The notes beneath the pieces were generated by a model. It did no database searches. It had not been told where the DNA came from and saw only the letters and a program-made list of their open reading frames with translations. Positions 7,496 through 15,533 of a stretch of 46,044 bases of DNA are shown here, piece after piece. The DNA is from Synergistales bacterium (GTDB lineage: Bacteria; Synergistota; Synergistia; Synergistales; Aminithiophilaceae): positions 1 to 46,044 of the forward strand of contig JAHDQY010000016.1 of assembly GCA_018433595.1 (NCBI GenBank). Reading direction: 5' to 3'. The stretch's first letter is position 1. Each line of letters starts with the position of its first letter. The position numbers and the translations under genes are program-made.

Positions 7496-8531
7496 TCTTC
7501 TTGCCTCCCAGAAGCTCGTCGGCCAGCCCCCAGCCCAGCAATCTCAAGGCAACGACGGCGCCGAGCCCGATGGCGAGATACTCCGTGAAAAAGCGCCAGC
7601 CGATGGCCATGACGCCGGCCATGTTCCAGGGAACGAGAAGGCGAAAGATGACGGCTCCGCCGCCTTCGGCGACGCCGCTGCCCCCCGGCGTCGGGACGAA
7701 GTAGAGAACGAAGAGAAAGAGAGCCTGGGCCATGAGGGCCTGGACATAGTGCACGGGCAGGTGCACGGCCCAGATGAGAACGGGAAGGACGGAAAAGATC
7801 AGCAGGAGATGGGCGATTGAACAGAGAAGGGCAACAAGGAAATAGAGCCTACCCGAGGAGAAGAAAAGGCGAAAGTTTTCACTGTAGTTGTCGATCTCGT
7901 GATTGATCCGCCGCACCGTTCTCAGGACGGCCCGGGGCTTGACGAGGCCGAGACGCTTCAGGAGAAGGGTCAGCGTCGTCCCCAGCCGTTTGACAAGCTG
8001 GGGGCGGAGAAGGCTGAAAATGACGACGGTCCAGGTGAGAAGGACGAAAAGGACGACATAGGAGAAGATCCCCTGCATGATGTGCTGACCCGCCAGGAAC
8101 TCGGGATTGGTGATGACGGCCACGGGAACGACGAAGCCGAGGATGAAGAGGGTCAGGAGCGTCCGTGTCAACGTTATGGCGACACCCTTGCCGATGGGGA
8201 CGTTGTTCCGGTAGAGGACGTAGACCTGGAAAGGTCCGCCTCCGCTCTGCATGGGCGTGATGGCGGACCCGAAGTAGTTGAGAAAGGTGAGTTTGATGCC
8301 GAGGCGGAAGCCGAGGCGCTCTTGCGCCGCCCAGGCGAGAGAGCAGAAACGGAGGGCGTCGACAATCCAGGCCAGGACGACGAGGGAAAGCACCAGCAGG
8401 AGGCCTTCGGGCCTGGCCGAAAGCAGAAGGTCCAGCGTCGCCCTGTCGGCGCTGGAGGCAAGAACGGCGCCGCTGACAACGAGAGAGATGCCCACGAAGA
8501 GGGCGATGCCTTTACGCACGGTCAAGGACAC
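7488..8531 (-). CDS. YbhN/UPF0104-family (LPG-synthase-TM-like) membrane protein
   Basis: This 347-residue protein has about eight transmembrane segments and the family marks SGGGPFQVYVLYR in the first third and FVPTPGGSGVAEGG in the last third, as in YbhN, AglD and the flippase half of MprF. Members move or modify lipid-linked substrates; a lipid flippase role is plausible but unproven. An upstream ATG at 8609 exists, but a CAGGGGGGA site places the start at GTG 8531. The gene follows a DedA-family gene by 31 bases and overlaps the ICMT-like gene, which supports a shared role in membrane lipid handling. Confidence 0.85.
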   Translation of the reverse strand: MSLTVRKGIALFVGISLVVSGAVLASSADRATLDLLLSARPEGLLLVLSLVVLAWIVDALRFCSLAWAAQERLGFRLGIKLTFLNYFGSAITPMQSGGGPFQVYVLYRNNVPIGKGVAITLTRTLLTLFILGFVVPVAVITNPEFLAGQHIMQGIFSYVVLFVLLTWTVVIFSLLRPQLVKRLGTTLTLLLKRLGLVKPRAVLRTVRRINHEIDNYSENFRLFFSSGRLYFLVALLCSIAHLLLIFSVLPVLIWAVHLPVHYVQALMAQALFLFVLYFVPTPGGSGVAEGGGAVIFRLLVPWNMAGVMAIGWRFFTEYLAIGLGAVVALRLLGWGLADELLGGKKNG

Positions 8532-8562
8532 ATTCCCCCCTGAAGGTTCATGTTGCGGAAGC

Positions 8563-9048
8563 TCAATGGAAAAGGCCGAGGAAGGCCTCCCAAAGCCCCT
8601 TCCCGACAAGGCTTACGGCATAGTAGCGAGGGAGCCTCCCCAGGAAGCAGGCGACGACGAAAGGGAAGAAGGACATGCGCGCGATGCCTCCGGCGATGGT
8701 GAAGACCTTGAAGGGAATGGGTGTCACGGCGGCGACGACGACGGCCCAGACACCCCATCGCTCGAAATAGCCGTGGACCTTCTCGACTCTCTCCTGACCG
8801 AAGAGGCGCCGGGCCAGAGGGTTGCCCCCCCAGTATCCCAGACCGTAGCCGACGACGGCACCGGCGAGGCTGCCGACGGTGGCCACGAGGCTCACCCAGA
8901 GGACGCCGTGTCTCCCGGCAAGGGCCGGCAGGAAGACGTCAGGGGGGACAGGGAAGAAGATGGCCTCGATGGCGGAGAGGATAAAGGTCCCCAGGAGGCC
9001 GTAATGATCGATGAAGGAGGCCATGCCTCCCTCAATGGCGGCCCACAT
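8563..9048 (-). CDS. DedA/VTT-family membrane protein (YqaA-like)
   Basis: This 161-residue protein has about four hydrophobic segments and the VTT-domain features FFPVPPDVFLPALAG, GSLAGAVVGYGLGYWGG and the Gly/Arg/Tyr-rich C-terminus FLGRLPRYYAV. DedA/VTT proteins are membrane transporters or scramblases, with undecaprenyl phosphate or phosphatidylethanolamine recycling shown for some members. It begins 3 bases after the upstream gene, so translation is probably coupled; its own ribosome site is weak. Its operon partners are a YbhN-type protein and an ICMT-like methyltransferase. Confidence 0.85.
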   Translation of the reverse strand: MWAAIEGGMASFIDHYGLLGTFILSAIEAIFFPVPPDVFLPALAGRHGVLWVSLVATVGSLAGAVVGYGLGYWGGNPLARRLFGQERVEKVHGYFERWGVWAVVVAAVTPIPFKVFTIAGGIARMSFFPFVVACFLGRLPRYYAVSLVGKGLWEAFLGLFH

Positions 9049-9051
9049 GAT

Positions 9052-9642
9052 CTAATGGACGTCGCCGTCGGCAAGAGACTGGAGCGCTTCGATGCGGGGA
9101 GCGAGCCTTTCAAGGGCAGGGACGAGCCTCTCCCGCATGTGGTGGGCGGCCTCGAAAAAACGGCCTTCTTCGAGGGATCGGGCTAGTTCTTCGAGTCTGC
9201 TCTGGAGATCGGTCAACAGGGGAGAAAGGTCGTCGCCGTCCCGAGCCCTGCCTCCCAGAAGGGAGTCGGTGTCGGCCAGAACCTTGAGCAGCCAGCCGAT
9301 GCCCTCCAGGGCATCGCTGAGCAGGGAAAGCCCCGCGCCCTTCTCTTCCTCCTCGAGATGGGCAGCTACGGTGCACAGCCCCCGCGTCAGGCGGGGAAGA
9401 TAGGTCCCCGCCTCTTCGAGAGAGGACCGGATCAGGTCGCGAAGGGGCGTCGTGGTGAACTCGACAAGGCTTCCTCCCTCAAGGGCCAGAAAAGCCTCCT
9501 CCTCGAGGACAATGCCGTCGACGGCCAACGTCTGCATCACCCTTCCCCGAGAGGCGCAGAACCGGCGCACCTCTTTGAGAAGCCTTTCCTTCCCTTCACC
9601 GGAAGGGATCTCCAAAGCGGCACCGTCAACGAAAACTTTCAT
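9052..9642 (-). CDS. Hypothetical mostly helical protein, first gene of membrane operon
   Basis: I do not recognise this 196-residue protein. The first 70 residues read like a small beta-rich domain (MKVFVDGAALEIP, LAVDGIVLEEE, GGSLVEFTTTP). The rest is predicted helical and Leu/Glu/Arg-rich, with amphipathic stretches (LLTDLQSRLEELARSLEEG). There is no signal peptide or membrane segment. The ATG at 9642 follows GGAGGT by 7 bases; the longer in-frame start at 9696 lacks a site. It is divergent from the flavin-reductase-like gene (113 bases apart) and leads a four-gene operon with three membrane proteins. Confidence 0.75.
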   Translation of the reverse strand: MKVFVDGAALEIPSGEGKERLLKEVRRFCASRGRVMQTLAVDGIVLEEEAFLALEGGSLVEFTTTPLRDLIRSSLEEAGTYLPRLTRGLCTVAAHLEEEEKGAGLSLLSDALEGIGWLLKVLADTDSLLGGRARDGDDLSPLLTDLQSRLEELARSLEEGRFFEAAHHMRERLVPALERLAPRIEALQSLADGDVH

Positions 9643-9754
9643 CGCCCGACCTCCTGCCCTTTCAAGACCCGACTCGCCGTCACCGGGAGCGGCCATTATG
9701 GTACGATCATCGCTGAGGTTCGAAGGTTATTCTATCACGAGGGGGGAACGTGAG

Positions 9755-10243
9755 GTGAATCCGCAGAAAAGCGCCAACCCTTCCGGGCGGCTCTGGGGGC
9801 CGCTGTGGGTCGTCGTGACGGGGGGGAAAAACGGCCCTTTCCGAATGACGCCCCTTTTCGGAGGCGGCCAGATCGCAGGCGATCCCTGGCTCGTGACCCT
9901 TCCCGCCGCCGTCGGCAGTCCGCTTCATGACGACCTGATGCGCTTCGGCGAATGCACCCTTCACATCGCCTCAAGGGGCCTCCCGAAAGAGTCACTCGAC
10001 GGACTCGAGCGGTGCCGGGGCTATTTCGTCCGCTCCCCTCTTCTTCCCTTCTTTCCGCTGGCCCTGGAGTGCCTCCTCCGCGAACGGCTGACCTGTCTCG
10101 ACAGAAAGCTTTTCATCGCCGAAGTGGCCTTCGTTCATTCCTTCGGCAAGAGCGGTGAGGAGGATCTTCTTCTCTGGAACGGCCAAGAGGCCCGTAAGGC
10201 CCGCTTCGCGCCTTCAAGTCCCGCCTTCCCCCTGCCGATATAG
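9755..10243 (+). CDS. Flavin-reductase-like domain protein (probable)
   Basis: This 162-residue protein resembles a diverged split-barrel flavin reductase. It has a GPLWVVVTGGKNG strand at the start, FGGGQIAGDPWLVTLP where the family has its FMN-contact loop, LHIASRGL in the middle, and a C-terminal block LECLLRERL...KLFIAEVAFVHSF like the ECRLV...LFIGEV block of the family. The usual Thr/Ser-Ala motif after the first strands is poorly conserved, so FMN binding is uncertain. GTG at 9755 is chosen from the GAGGGGGG site 8 bases upstream. It ends 38 bases before fliD, whose sigma-28-like promoter lies within its last codons. Confidence 0.55.
   Translation: MNPQKSANPSGRLWGPLWVVVTGGKNGPFRMTPLFGGGQIAGDPWLVTLPAAVGSPLHDDLMRFGECTLHIASRGLPKESLDGLERCRGYFVRSPLLPFFPLALECLLRERLTCLDRKLFIAEVAFVHSFGKSGEEDLLLWNGQEARKARFAPSSPAFPLPI
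10214..10241 (+). promoter_or_regulatory. Candidate sigma-28 (FliA) promoter of fliD
   Basis: GCCGATAT (10234-10241) matches the FliA -10 consensus GCCGATAA at 7 of 8 positions. TCAA (10214-10217) lies 16 bases upstream where TAAA is expected at about 15. It overlaps the end of the preceding gene and leaves a leader of roughly 35 nt before the fliD start, which suits a late flagellar gene. Confidence 0.45.
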
Positions 10244-10281
10244 AAGATGGAGTTTTTGCCACAGCAAAGGAGGTCACGGAA

Positions 10282-12081
10282 ATGGCTATCAGCTCGGAGC
10301 CTCTTTTTTCCATGCCCGGCGTTTCCTCCGGAATGGACTGGGGGGCCATGGCCGACAAGATCATCGAAAAAGACAGCTTGCCCATCGCCCAGTGGGAGGC
10401 CCAGCAGGAGAAGCTCAATCTCAAGATCAGCCTCTACCAGGAGTTCTCCTCCCTCTTCAAGGCCGTAAGAAAGTCTCTCACCTCTTTGAAACTGCCCTCG
10501 ACCTACACGGCCAAGGCAGCCGAGTTCACCCCTCTGGGCGGCGCCTCCTCCAGCGCCGGCATCATCACGGCGACGGCGACATCCGACGCCCGGATCAACC
10601 AGTACGAGATCGAGGTGATTCGGAAGGCCCAGGCCCACCGCATCGCCAGCGACCGCGTCGACGACGCCTCAGCCGCCTTGGGGCTGAGCGGGAAGTTCAC
10701 CGTCCAGGTCGGCAGCGGAGCAGAGTCGATGGGCCCCATCGAGATCACCGTCAGCTCTTCCGACAGCCTGGCTGCCGTATCCACCAAAATCAACGAGGCC
10801 GCCGGCAAATGGGGGGTCGAAAACAAGACGACGGCTCTCATCTCGGCCAAGATCGTCGACCGCCGCATCGTCCTGACGGCGGGAGCCACGGGAGCCGCGA
10901 AGGCCATGACCCTGACGGATACGGACGGCACCGTCCTCGAGGGCCTCGGCTTCCTCGACGCCGGAGCCGTCAAAACCGAACTCGACGCCGCCCAGGATGC
11001 CGAACTGATCGTCGACGGCCTGACGGTGACACGGGATTCCAACGAGATCAAGGACCTCATCGACAACGTCACCCTCAACGTCGTCGGCCCCGGCAAGGTG
11101 AAGATGGACATCACTCTCGACGCCCAGAAGGCCGTCGAGGGGATTCAGGAGTTCGTCACCGCCTACAATGAACTTCTGGACTGGATCAACATCCGCCTCT
11201 CAGAGGAGACCGTCAAGAACCCCAAATCCGACTTCGAACGGAAGTGGGGCCTCCTCCACGGCGACTCCGTGCTCTGGCAGGCCAAGTCGTCGCTGCGCAG
11301 CCTCGTGGCCACCCCTCTCAACGTCTCCTTCACGAGCCGGACGAGCGACCAGATCTACCGCCAGTTCGGCCCCCTCAACGACGACGATCGGGAAGCCGTC
11401 ATCAGGAACGACACCCGCTTCGTCCTCTTCCACGACGGCAGACAGACGACGATCGAAGTCAGCGTCAACGACACCTGGGACAGCCTGGCGGCTACGATCA
11501 ACGCTTCCGTCGACGATGACACGGGGGCGGCCATGGGACTCAAGGCCGTCGTCTCCGAAGGGCGCTTGACCCTTTCGGGAAGCAAGGGCGTCACCGTCTC
11601 CGACACGGGGAACTTTCTCGCCAAAACGGGGCTGCGCACCGTAACCCAGACGGGGCAGGTCGGCATCACCACGGAAAAAACCGATTACGGCAAGAGCGGC
11701 AAGCTGGAGTTCTCCACCGACGACCTCATGGCCGCCATGACGGAGAGCCCCGAACAGGTCGCCGAATTCGCCTCTCAGCTCATGGCCAAGTTCGACGGCT
11801 ACGTCGGCGAAATGGTCGACGCGACGACGGTCAGCGTCGGAACCACCGTCGCCGTCAAGGGACGGGTGGCCAGCCAGATCCAGACCTGGCAGAGCCAGGT
11901 CACCAGCCTCGACAAGCGCATCAGTGAATTCGAAAAACGTCTCACCGAAAAGAAAAAGCGCATCCTGAAGCAGTTCGCCGCCGCCGAAACGAACCTGGCC
12001 AAGATGACCCAGCAGCTGCAGTGGCTCACCAGCATCAACTCCTCCCTGACAGCCATGGCGGGAGGCTCTTCCTCCTCGTAG
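10282..12081 (+). CDS. fliD: Flagellar hook-associated protein 2 (filament cap)
   Basis: FliD forms the pentameric cap at the tip of the growing flagellar filament and helps fold exported flagellin. This 599-residue protein has the FliD N-terminal block (MPGVSSGMDWGAMADKIIE, then LKISLYQEFSSLF and KLPSTYTAKAAEFTPLGG), repeated beta-rich middle domains (about 90-440) and a C-terminal helical block (VKGRVASQIQTWQSQVTSLD onward) that forms the coiled-coil leg. It ends in Gly-Gly-Ser-Ser-Ser-Ser. There is no signal peptide, as expected for type III export. ATG 10282 follows AAAGGAGGTC. No other flagellar gene is in the window, and a hairpin follows, so it is transcribed on its own or with the gene before it. 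Confidence 0.93.
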   Translation: MAISSEPLFSMPGVSSGMDWGAMADKIIEKDSLPIAQWEAQQEKLNLKISLYQEFSSLFKAVRKSLTSLKLPSTYTAKAAEFTPLGGASSSAGIITATATSDARINQYEIEVIRKAQAHRIASDRVDDASAALGLSGKFTVQVGSGAESMGPIEITVSSSDSLAAVSTKINEAAGKWGVENKTTALISAKIVDRRIVLTAGATGAAKAMTLTDTDGTVLEGLGFLDAGAVKTELDAAQDAELIVDGLTVTRDSNEIKDLIDNVTLNVVGPGKVKMDITLDAQKAVEGIQEFVTAYNELLDWINIRLSEETVKNPKSDFERKWGLLHGDSVLWQAKSSLRSLVATPLNVSFTSRTSDQIYRQFGPLNDDDREAVIRNDTRFVLFHDGRQTTIEVSVNDTWDSLAATINASVDDDTGAAMGLKAVVSEGRLTLSGSKGVTVSDTGNFLAKTGLRTVTQTGQVGITTEKTDYGKSGKLEFSTDDLMAAMTESPEQVAEFASQLMAKFDGYVGEMVDATTVSVGTTVAVKGRVASQIQTWQSQVTSLDKRISEFEKRLTEKKKRILKQFAAAETNLAKMTQQLQWLTSINSSLTAMAGGSSSS

Positions 12082-12115
12082 GAGCACCTCTTCCTTCTTT
12101 CGCCTGCAAGATGCC

Positions 12116-12157
12116 ATGAAGGGGGCCTCACCCGCCTGCGGGTGAGGCCCCCTTCAT
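12116..12157. terminator. Bidirectional terminator between fliD and regulator
   Basis: A perfect 18-bp stem (12116-12133 with 12140-12157; core GGGGGCCTCACCC) with a 6-nt loop stands between the convergent fliD and response-regulator genes. Confidence 0.8.
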
Positions 12158-12172
12158 GGATAAAGACGGCTG

Positions 12173-12835
12173 TCAGTAGTTGGCCAGAGGAGCCGCCTGG
12201 GCCAGCCCGGTCCTCCAGGCCATCACCGCCGCCTGGGTGCGGTCCTTGAGCTCCAGCTTGCGCAGGATATGGCTGACGTGATTTTTGACGGTCTTCTCGG
12301 AAAGAACCATTCTGCCGGCGATATCGGCGTTGTTCATCCCCTGGGAGATCCAGTAGAGGACCTCTCTCTCCTTGGGCGTCAGCTCCTCCAGAAGGTAGCG
12401 CTCCTCCCGGCTGCAGTGAAGGTTGATGAGAAAATCGCCCGTCACCTTGGGATCGACGTAGGGATCCCCTCGGGCGACGGAGCGGAGAGCCGAGACAAGC
12501 TCCGAAACCCCCGAAGACTTGAGGACGTAACCCCGAACGCCTGCTGCGGAAAGGGCCGTCAGACGCTCCTCGTCAGCACTGGGAGCGATGGCGACATATT
12601 CCAGCCCGCGCGTCGTGCAGGAAAGCTCCCGGACGATCTGGACACCATCCAGTTTGGGGATGTCGATATCGAGCAGAAGGACGTCGGGCACCTTCTCGCG
12701 GACGACGCGAAGTGCTTCCAATCCGTCGCCCGCCTCTCCGAGGACGGTGATGTCCGACTCCAGTTCGAGGAGCCGTCTCAGCCCGTCCCGGAAAAGACGG
12801 TAGTCGTCGGCTAAAACGACGCGGATTTTTTTCAT
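12173..12835 (-). CDS. NarL/FixJ-type response regulator, orphan
   Basis: This 220-residue regulator has an N-terminal receiver domain with acidic pocket Asp10-Asp11, phosphoacceptor Asp56 (LLLDIDIPKLDG) and Lys105 (GYVLKSSG), and a C-terminal LuxR-type helix-turn-helix (LTPKEREVLYWISQGMNNAD, then SEKTVKNHVSHILRKLEL). The usual Thr/Ser switch region reads AIAPSAD, so the switch residue is either Ser85 or missing. ATG 12835 has GGAGGTG 7 bases upstream; an earlier in-frame ATG does not. No sensor kinase is adjacent. Its targets cannot be inferred; nearness to fliD hints at motility but is not proof. Confidence 0.93.
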   Translation of the reverse strand: MKKIRVVLADDYRLFRDGLRRLLELESDITVLGEAGDGLEALRVVREKVPDVLLLDIDIPKLDGVQIVRELSCTTRGLEYVAIAPSADEERLTALSAAGVRGYVLKSSGVSELVSALRSVARGDPYVDPKVTGDFLINLHCSREERYLLEELTPKEREVLYWISQGMNNADIAGRMVLSEKTVKNHVSHILRKLELKDRTQAAVMAWRTGLAQAAPLANY

Positions 12836-13052
12836 GCCCCACCTCCACAACCGGTATAGGACGTCGATGCCGTCGGGAGAACGGCCTCATTTCTCCTGTC
12901 TGTCGACGACGAAGCTGTGCTATATTTTTAAAGGGTTTCCGACATCGGAGAAAGACCGTCCGACCTTCGGGAGTCGGCGGGGTCGGGGCCTTTTCCTGGA
13001 ACTCCAATCTCAATTATAGCCGATAACGACGGGAAGGAGGGACGACACGAGC

Positions 13053-13805
13053 TTGAACGATCCATCCTTCGACGCCTGCCGGCAGGTCAGCCGCCCCATA
13101 CGCAGACATCTGGGACAGGCCGTCGCCGCATGGCGCATGATCGAACCCGGCGACAGAATCTTCGTCGGCCTTTCGGGCGGGAAGGACAGCCTGGTGCTCC
13201 TCGTCGGCCTCCGGGCCCTGATGAGGCACTCACCTGTTCCCTTCTCTCTCGTCGCAGGAACTCTCGACCCCACGGGGGGCGATCTGGACACGGGCCCCTT
13301 GGCCGCGCTCTGCGATGCCCTCCATATTCCTTATCGGACAAAAGTCTTCCCTCTTTTCGATGTCATCGCCTCCCGGAAGGAACGTTCGCCCTGCAGTTTC
13401 TGCGCAAACTACCGGAGAGGGATTCTCAACGGGATGGCGCAGGAGGCCGGCTGCTCCTCCCTTGCCCTGGCCCATCATCTCGACGACGCCGTCGAGACGG
13501 CGCTTCTCAACCTCTTCTTCTCCGGGCGCTTCCGCTCCTTCAAACCGACGGGATACCAGAACCGCTCGGGAATCCGCCTGATCCGGCCTCTCGTGACGGC
13601 CACGGAAGAGCGCATCGCCGGGGAGGCGACCCGCCTCGGACTTCCCGTCATCCCTTCGATCTGCCCCTTCGGCGCGACGAGCGAGAGAGAGACGGTCAAA
13701 CAGCTGATCAAGGAACTCCGTCGTCGCCAACCGGGAATCCGGGAAAACGTCCTGAACGCCCTGGAGAGTCTCGACAGCAGCGACAGCTGGGAGGTGTTAC
13801 CGTGA
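13053..13805 (+). CDS. TtcA-like tRNA thiolation protein (PP-loop ATPase)
   Basis: This 250-residue protein has the PP-loop SGGKDS at residues 41-46, which adenylates the tRNA base, and the TtcA/TtuA-type cysteine pair Cys114/Cys117 (CSFCANYRRG) for an [Fe-S] cluster, with a third candidate Cys in ICPFGATSE. The family makes 2-thiocytidine (TtcA) or a related tRNA thionucleoside without needing its own cofactor domain. The distal CxxCG seen in many TtcA proteins is reduced to a single Cys, so the exact base is uncertain. TTG 13053 follows AAGGAGGG. Its stop overlaps the next gene (GTGA), coupling it to two PEP-synthase-like proteins, an unexpected pairing. Confidence 0.85.
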   Translation: MNDPSFDACRQVSRPIRRHLGQAVAAWRMIEPGDRIFVGLSGGKDSLVLLVGLRALMRHSPVPFSLVAGTLDPTGGDLDTGPLAALCDALHIPYRTKVFPLFDVIASRKERSPCSFCANYRRGILNGMAQEAGCSSLALAHHLDDAVETALLNLFFSGRFRSFKPTGYQNRSGIRLIRPLVTATEERIAGEATRLGLPVIPSICPFGATSERETVKQLIKELRRRQPGIRENVLNALESLDSSDSWEVLP

Positions 13806-15511
13806 ACGACCCTTCTTTCTACCGCTCCTTCGATCCCACGGAATTCTATCGCGACCGCGGCTGGCTCATCGGAGCCGGCGACGTCGGAGGAAAGGCCAAG
13901 GGATTGGCCTTCGCTTCCGCCGTACTCCGTGAGAGGGCGATGCTCGACGAGGTCCGCCTTCCCTCGAAAACCTTCGTCGTGACGACGGAGATTTTCGAGG
14001 AGTTCCTGGCCGACAACCGCCTTGAGGAGGTCGTCAGGGCCGTCCCGGAGTACTACGACATCGTCGAAGCCTTTGAACGGGGGCGCTTCCGCCCCGCCGT
14101 CAGAGAGGTCTTCAGCGAGATCCTCACCTCCATCAGGACGCCTGTGGCGGTCCGCTCCTCGTCGGTTCTCGAGGACAACGTGACCCTCTCCTTCGCCGGG
14201 AAATACGCCACCCATTTTTTCGGCAACACGGGGACCGACGAGTTCCGGCTCCGCCGCCTGGAGCGGGCCGTCAAGCAGGTCTTCGCCTCCACCTTCAATC
14301 CCGCCGCCAGGGAGTACCGCCGGAAACACGGCATCAAGCTCGCCGCGGAAAAGATGGCCGTCCTCGTCCAGCCCCTCGTCGGACGCGACCGGAACGGCCT
14401 CTTCTACCCCGAACTGGCCGCCGCCGCCTTCTCCAAGGTCTTCCGCCGCCCTTCGCCCCGCATCCGCAAGGAAGACGGCCTCGTGCGGGTCTGTCTCGGC
14501 CTGGGGACGCGGACCGTCGACCGGGTCTTCGCCCGCACCTTCTTCCTCTCCAACCCCCATATCCGCCCTGAGGGGAACCGACCCGCCGACATCGCCTCCC
14601 ACGCCCAGGAGGAGTTCGACTACGTCGACCTCCATCACGGTTTCTTCCTGTCGGGGCGGATCGAATACTTCCTGAAAGAGCTGACGGCCCACCATAAAAT
14701 GGCCCCGGCCTTCATCGAATGGTACGACGGCGAGATGCTCCACTGGCTCCACAGCGACGCACCGAACCACAGCCGCTGCCGGCCCGTTCTCTCCTTCGCC
14801 GATCTGCCCCGCCGCTGCTCGGGTTTCTTCAGGCGGGTCAAGGAACTGCTGGCCGTCCTTGAGGAGGCCATGAAACTCCCCGTCGACATCGAGCTCACCT
14901 ACGAGACGGCCCTCGACGAGATGACCCTGGTCCAGCTCCGTCCTCTCTCCGTCTACGAAGAGCTGGGACGCCGCAAAATCCCCGCCGACCTCCCACCGGA
15001 AAAGATCCTCCTCCGGGGGAACCGCATGGTCGCCAACGGCTCCATCGAGGGAGCCGGAGCCCTCGTCCTCGTCGATCCCTTCCTCTACGGCCGAAGCCCC
15101 GACTTCTACGAGGTCGCCCGGGCCGTGGGCGAGCTGAACCGGCAACTCGAGAACGAACGTTACATCCTCGTCGGCCCCGGCCGCTGGGGGAGCGCCAACC
15201 CGACGCTGGGCGTCCCCGTCCAGTACCACGAGCTCTCCAACAGCGGCTGTCTGGTGGAGCTGGGCTTCCCCGAGGGAGGCATGACGCCGGAACTCTCCTT
15301 CGGAACCCATTTCTTCCTCGACCTCGACGTGGACAACATCCTCTACCTCCCCATCTTCGTCGGAGAGGAGGGGAACGTCTTCAACCGGGAGTGGTTCCGC
15401 AGCCACCCCTACGAAGAGGGGCACCATCCCTTCGTCCGCGTCTACCGGGGCCGCTTCGACGTTCTCCTCGACGGCGAGGATGAAGTGGGCGTCATCGTCA
15501 GCAGGGAGTAG
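13802..15511 (+). CDS. PEP-synthase-like protein, ATP-binding domain only (paralogue 1)
   Basis: This 569-residue protein resembles the N-terminal pyruvate/PEP-binding, ATP-grasp part of PEP synthase: a GGKAKGLAFA start, then AVRSSSVLED at about 117-126 followed by LSFAGKYATHF, and a LGLGTRTVDR segment where PEP synthase has its GWGLGE loop. It lacks the swivelling phosphohistidine domain and the C-terminal PEP barrel. It carries instead a conserved block (about 390-530) with GPGRWGSANP, LGVPVQYHEL, SFGTHFFLDL and VDNILYLP. Similar blocks follow PEP-synthase ATP domains in some other bacterial proteins, from memory. A normal PEP synthase reaction is unlikely. Start GTG overlaps the stop of the TtcA-like gene. 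Confidence 0.8.
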   Translation: MNDPSFYRSFDPTEFYRDRGWLIGAGDVGGKAKGLAFASAVLRERAMLDEVRLPSKTFVVTTEIFEEFLADNRLEEVVRAVPEYYDIVEAFERGRFRPAVREVFSEILTSIRTPVAVRSSSVLEDNVTLSFAGKYATHFFGNTGTDEFRLRRLERAVKQVFASTFNPAAREYRRKHGIKLAAEKMAVLVQPLVGRDRNGLFYPELAAAAFSKVFRRPSPRIRKEDGLVRVCLGLGTRTVDRVFARTFFLSNPHIRPEGNRPADIASHAQEEFDYVDLHHGFFLSGRIEYFLKELTAHHKMAPAFIEWYDGEMLHWLHSDAPNHSRCRPVLSFADLPRRCSGFFRRVKELLAVLEEAMKLPVDIELTYETALDEMTLVQLRPLSVYEELGRRKIPADLPPEKILLRGNRMVANGSIEGAGALVLVDPFLYGRSPDFYEVARAVGELNRQLENERYILVGPGRWGSANPTLGVPVQYHELSNSGCLVELGFPEGGMTPELSFGTHFFLDLDVDNILYLPIFVGEEGNVFNREWFRSHPYEEGHHPFVRVYRGRFDVLLDGEDEVGVIVSRE

Positions 15512-15533
15512 CGGCGAAAGGGGGCGGCCCGTC

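Noticed and set aside
12173-12835. Claim that the response regulator is unphosphorylatable
   Set aside because: Asp10, Asp11, Asp56 and Lys105 are all present; only the Thr/Ser switch position is uncertain by alignment (Ala-Pro-Ser).
13130-13801. In-frame extension of the first PEP-synthase-like gene into the TtcA-like gene
   Set aside because: It overlaps a well-supported PP-loop gene in another frame, and the GTGA junction at 13802 gives a natural start.
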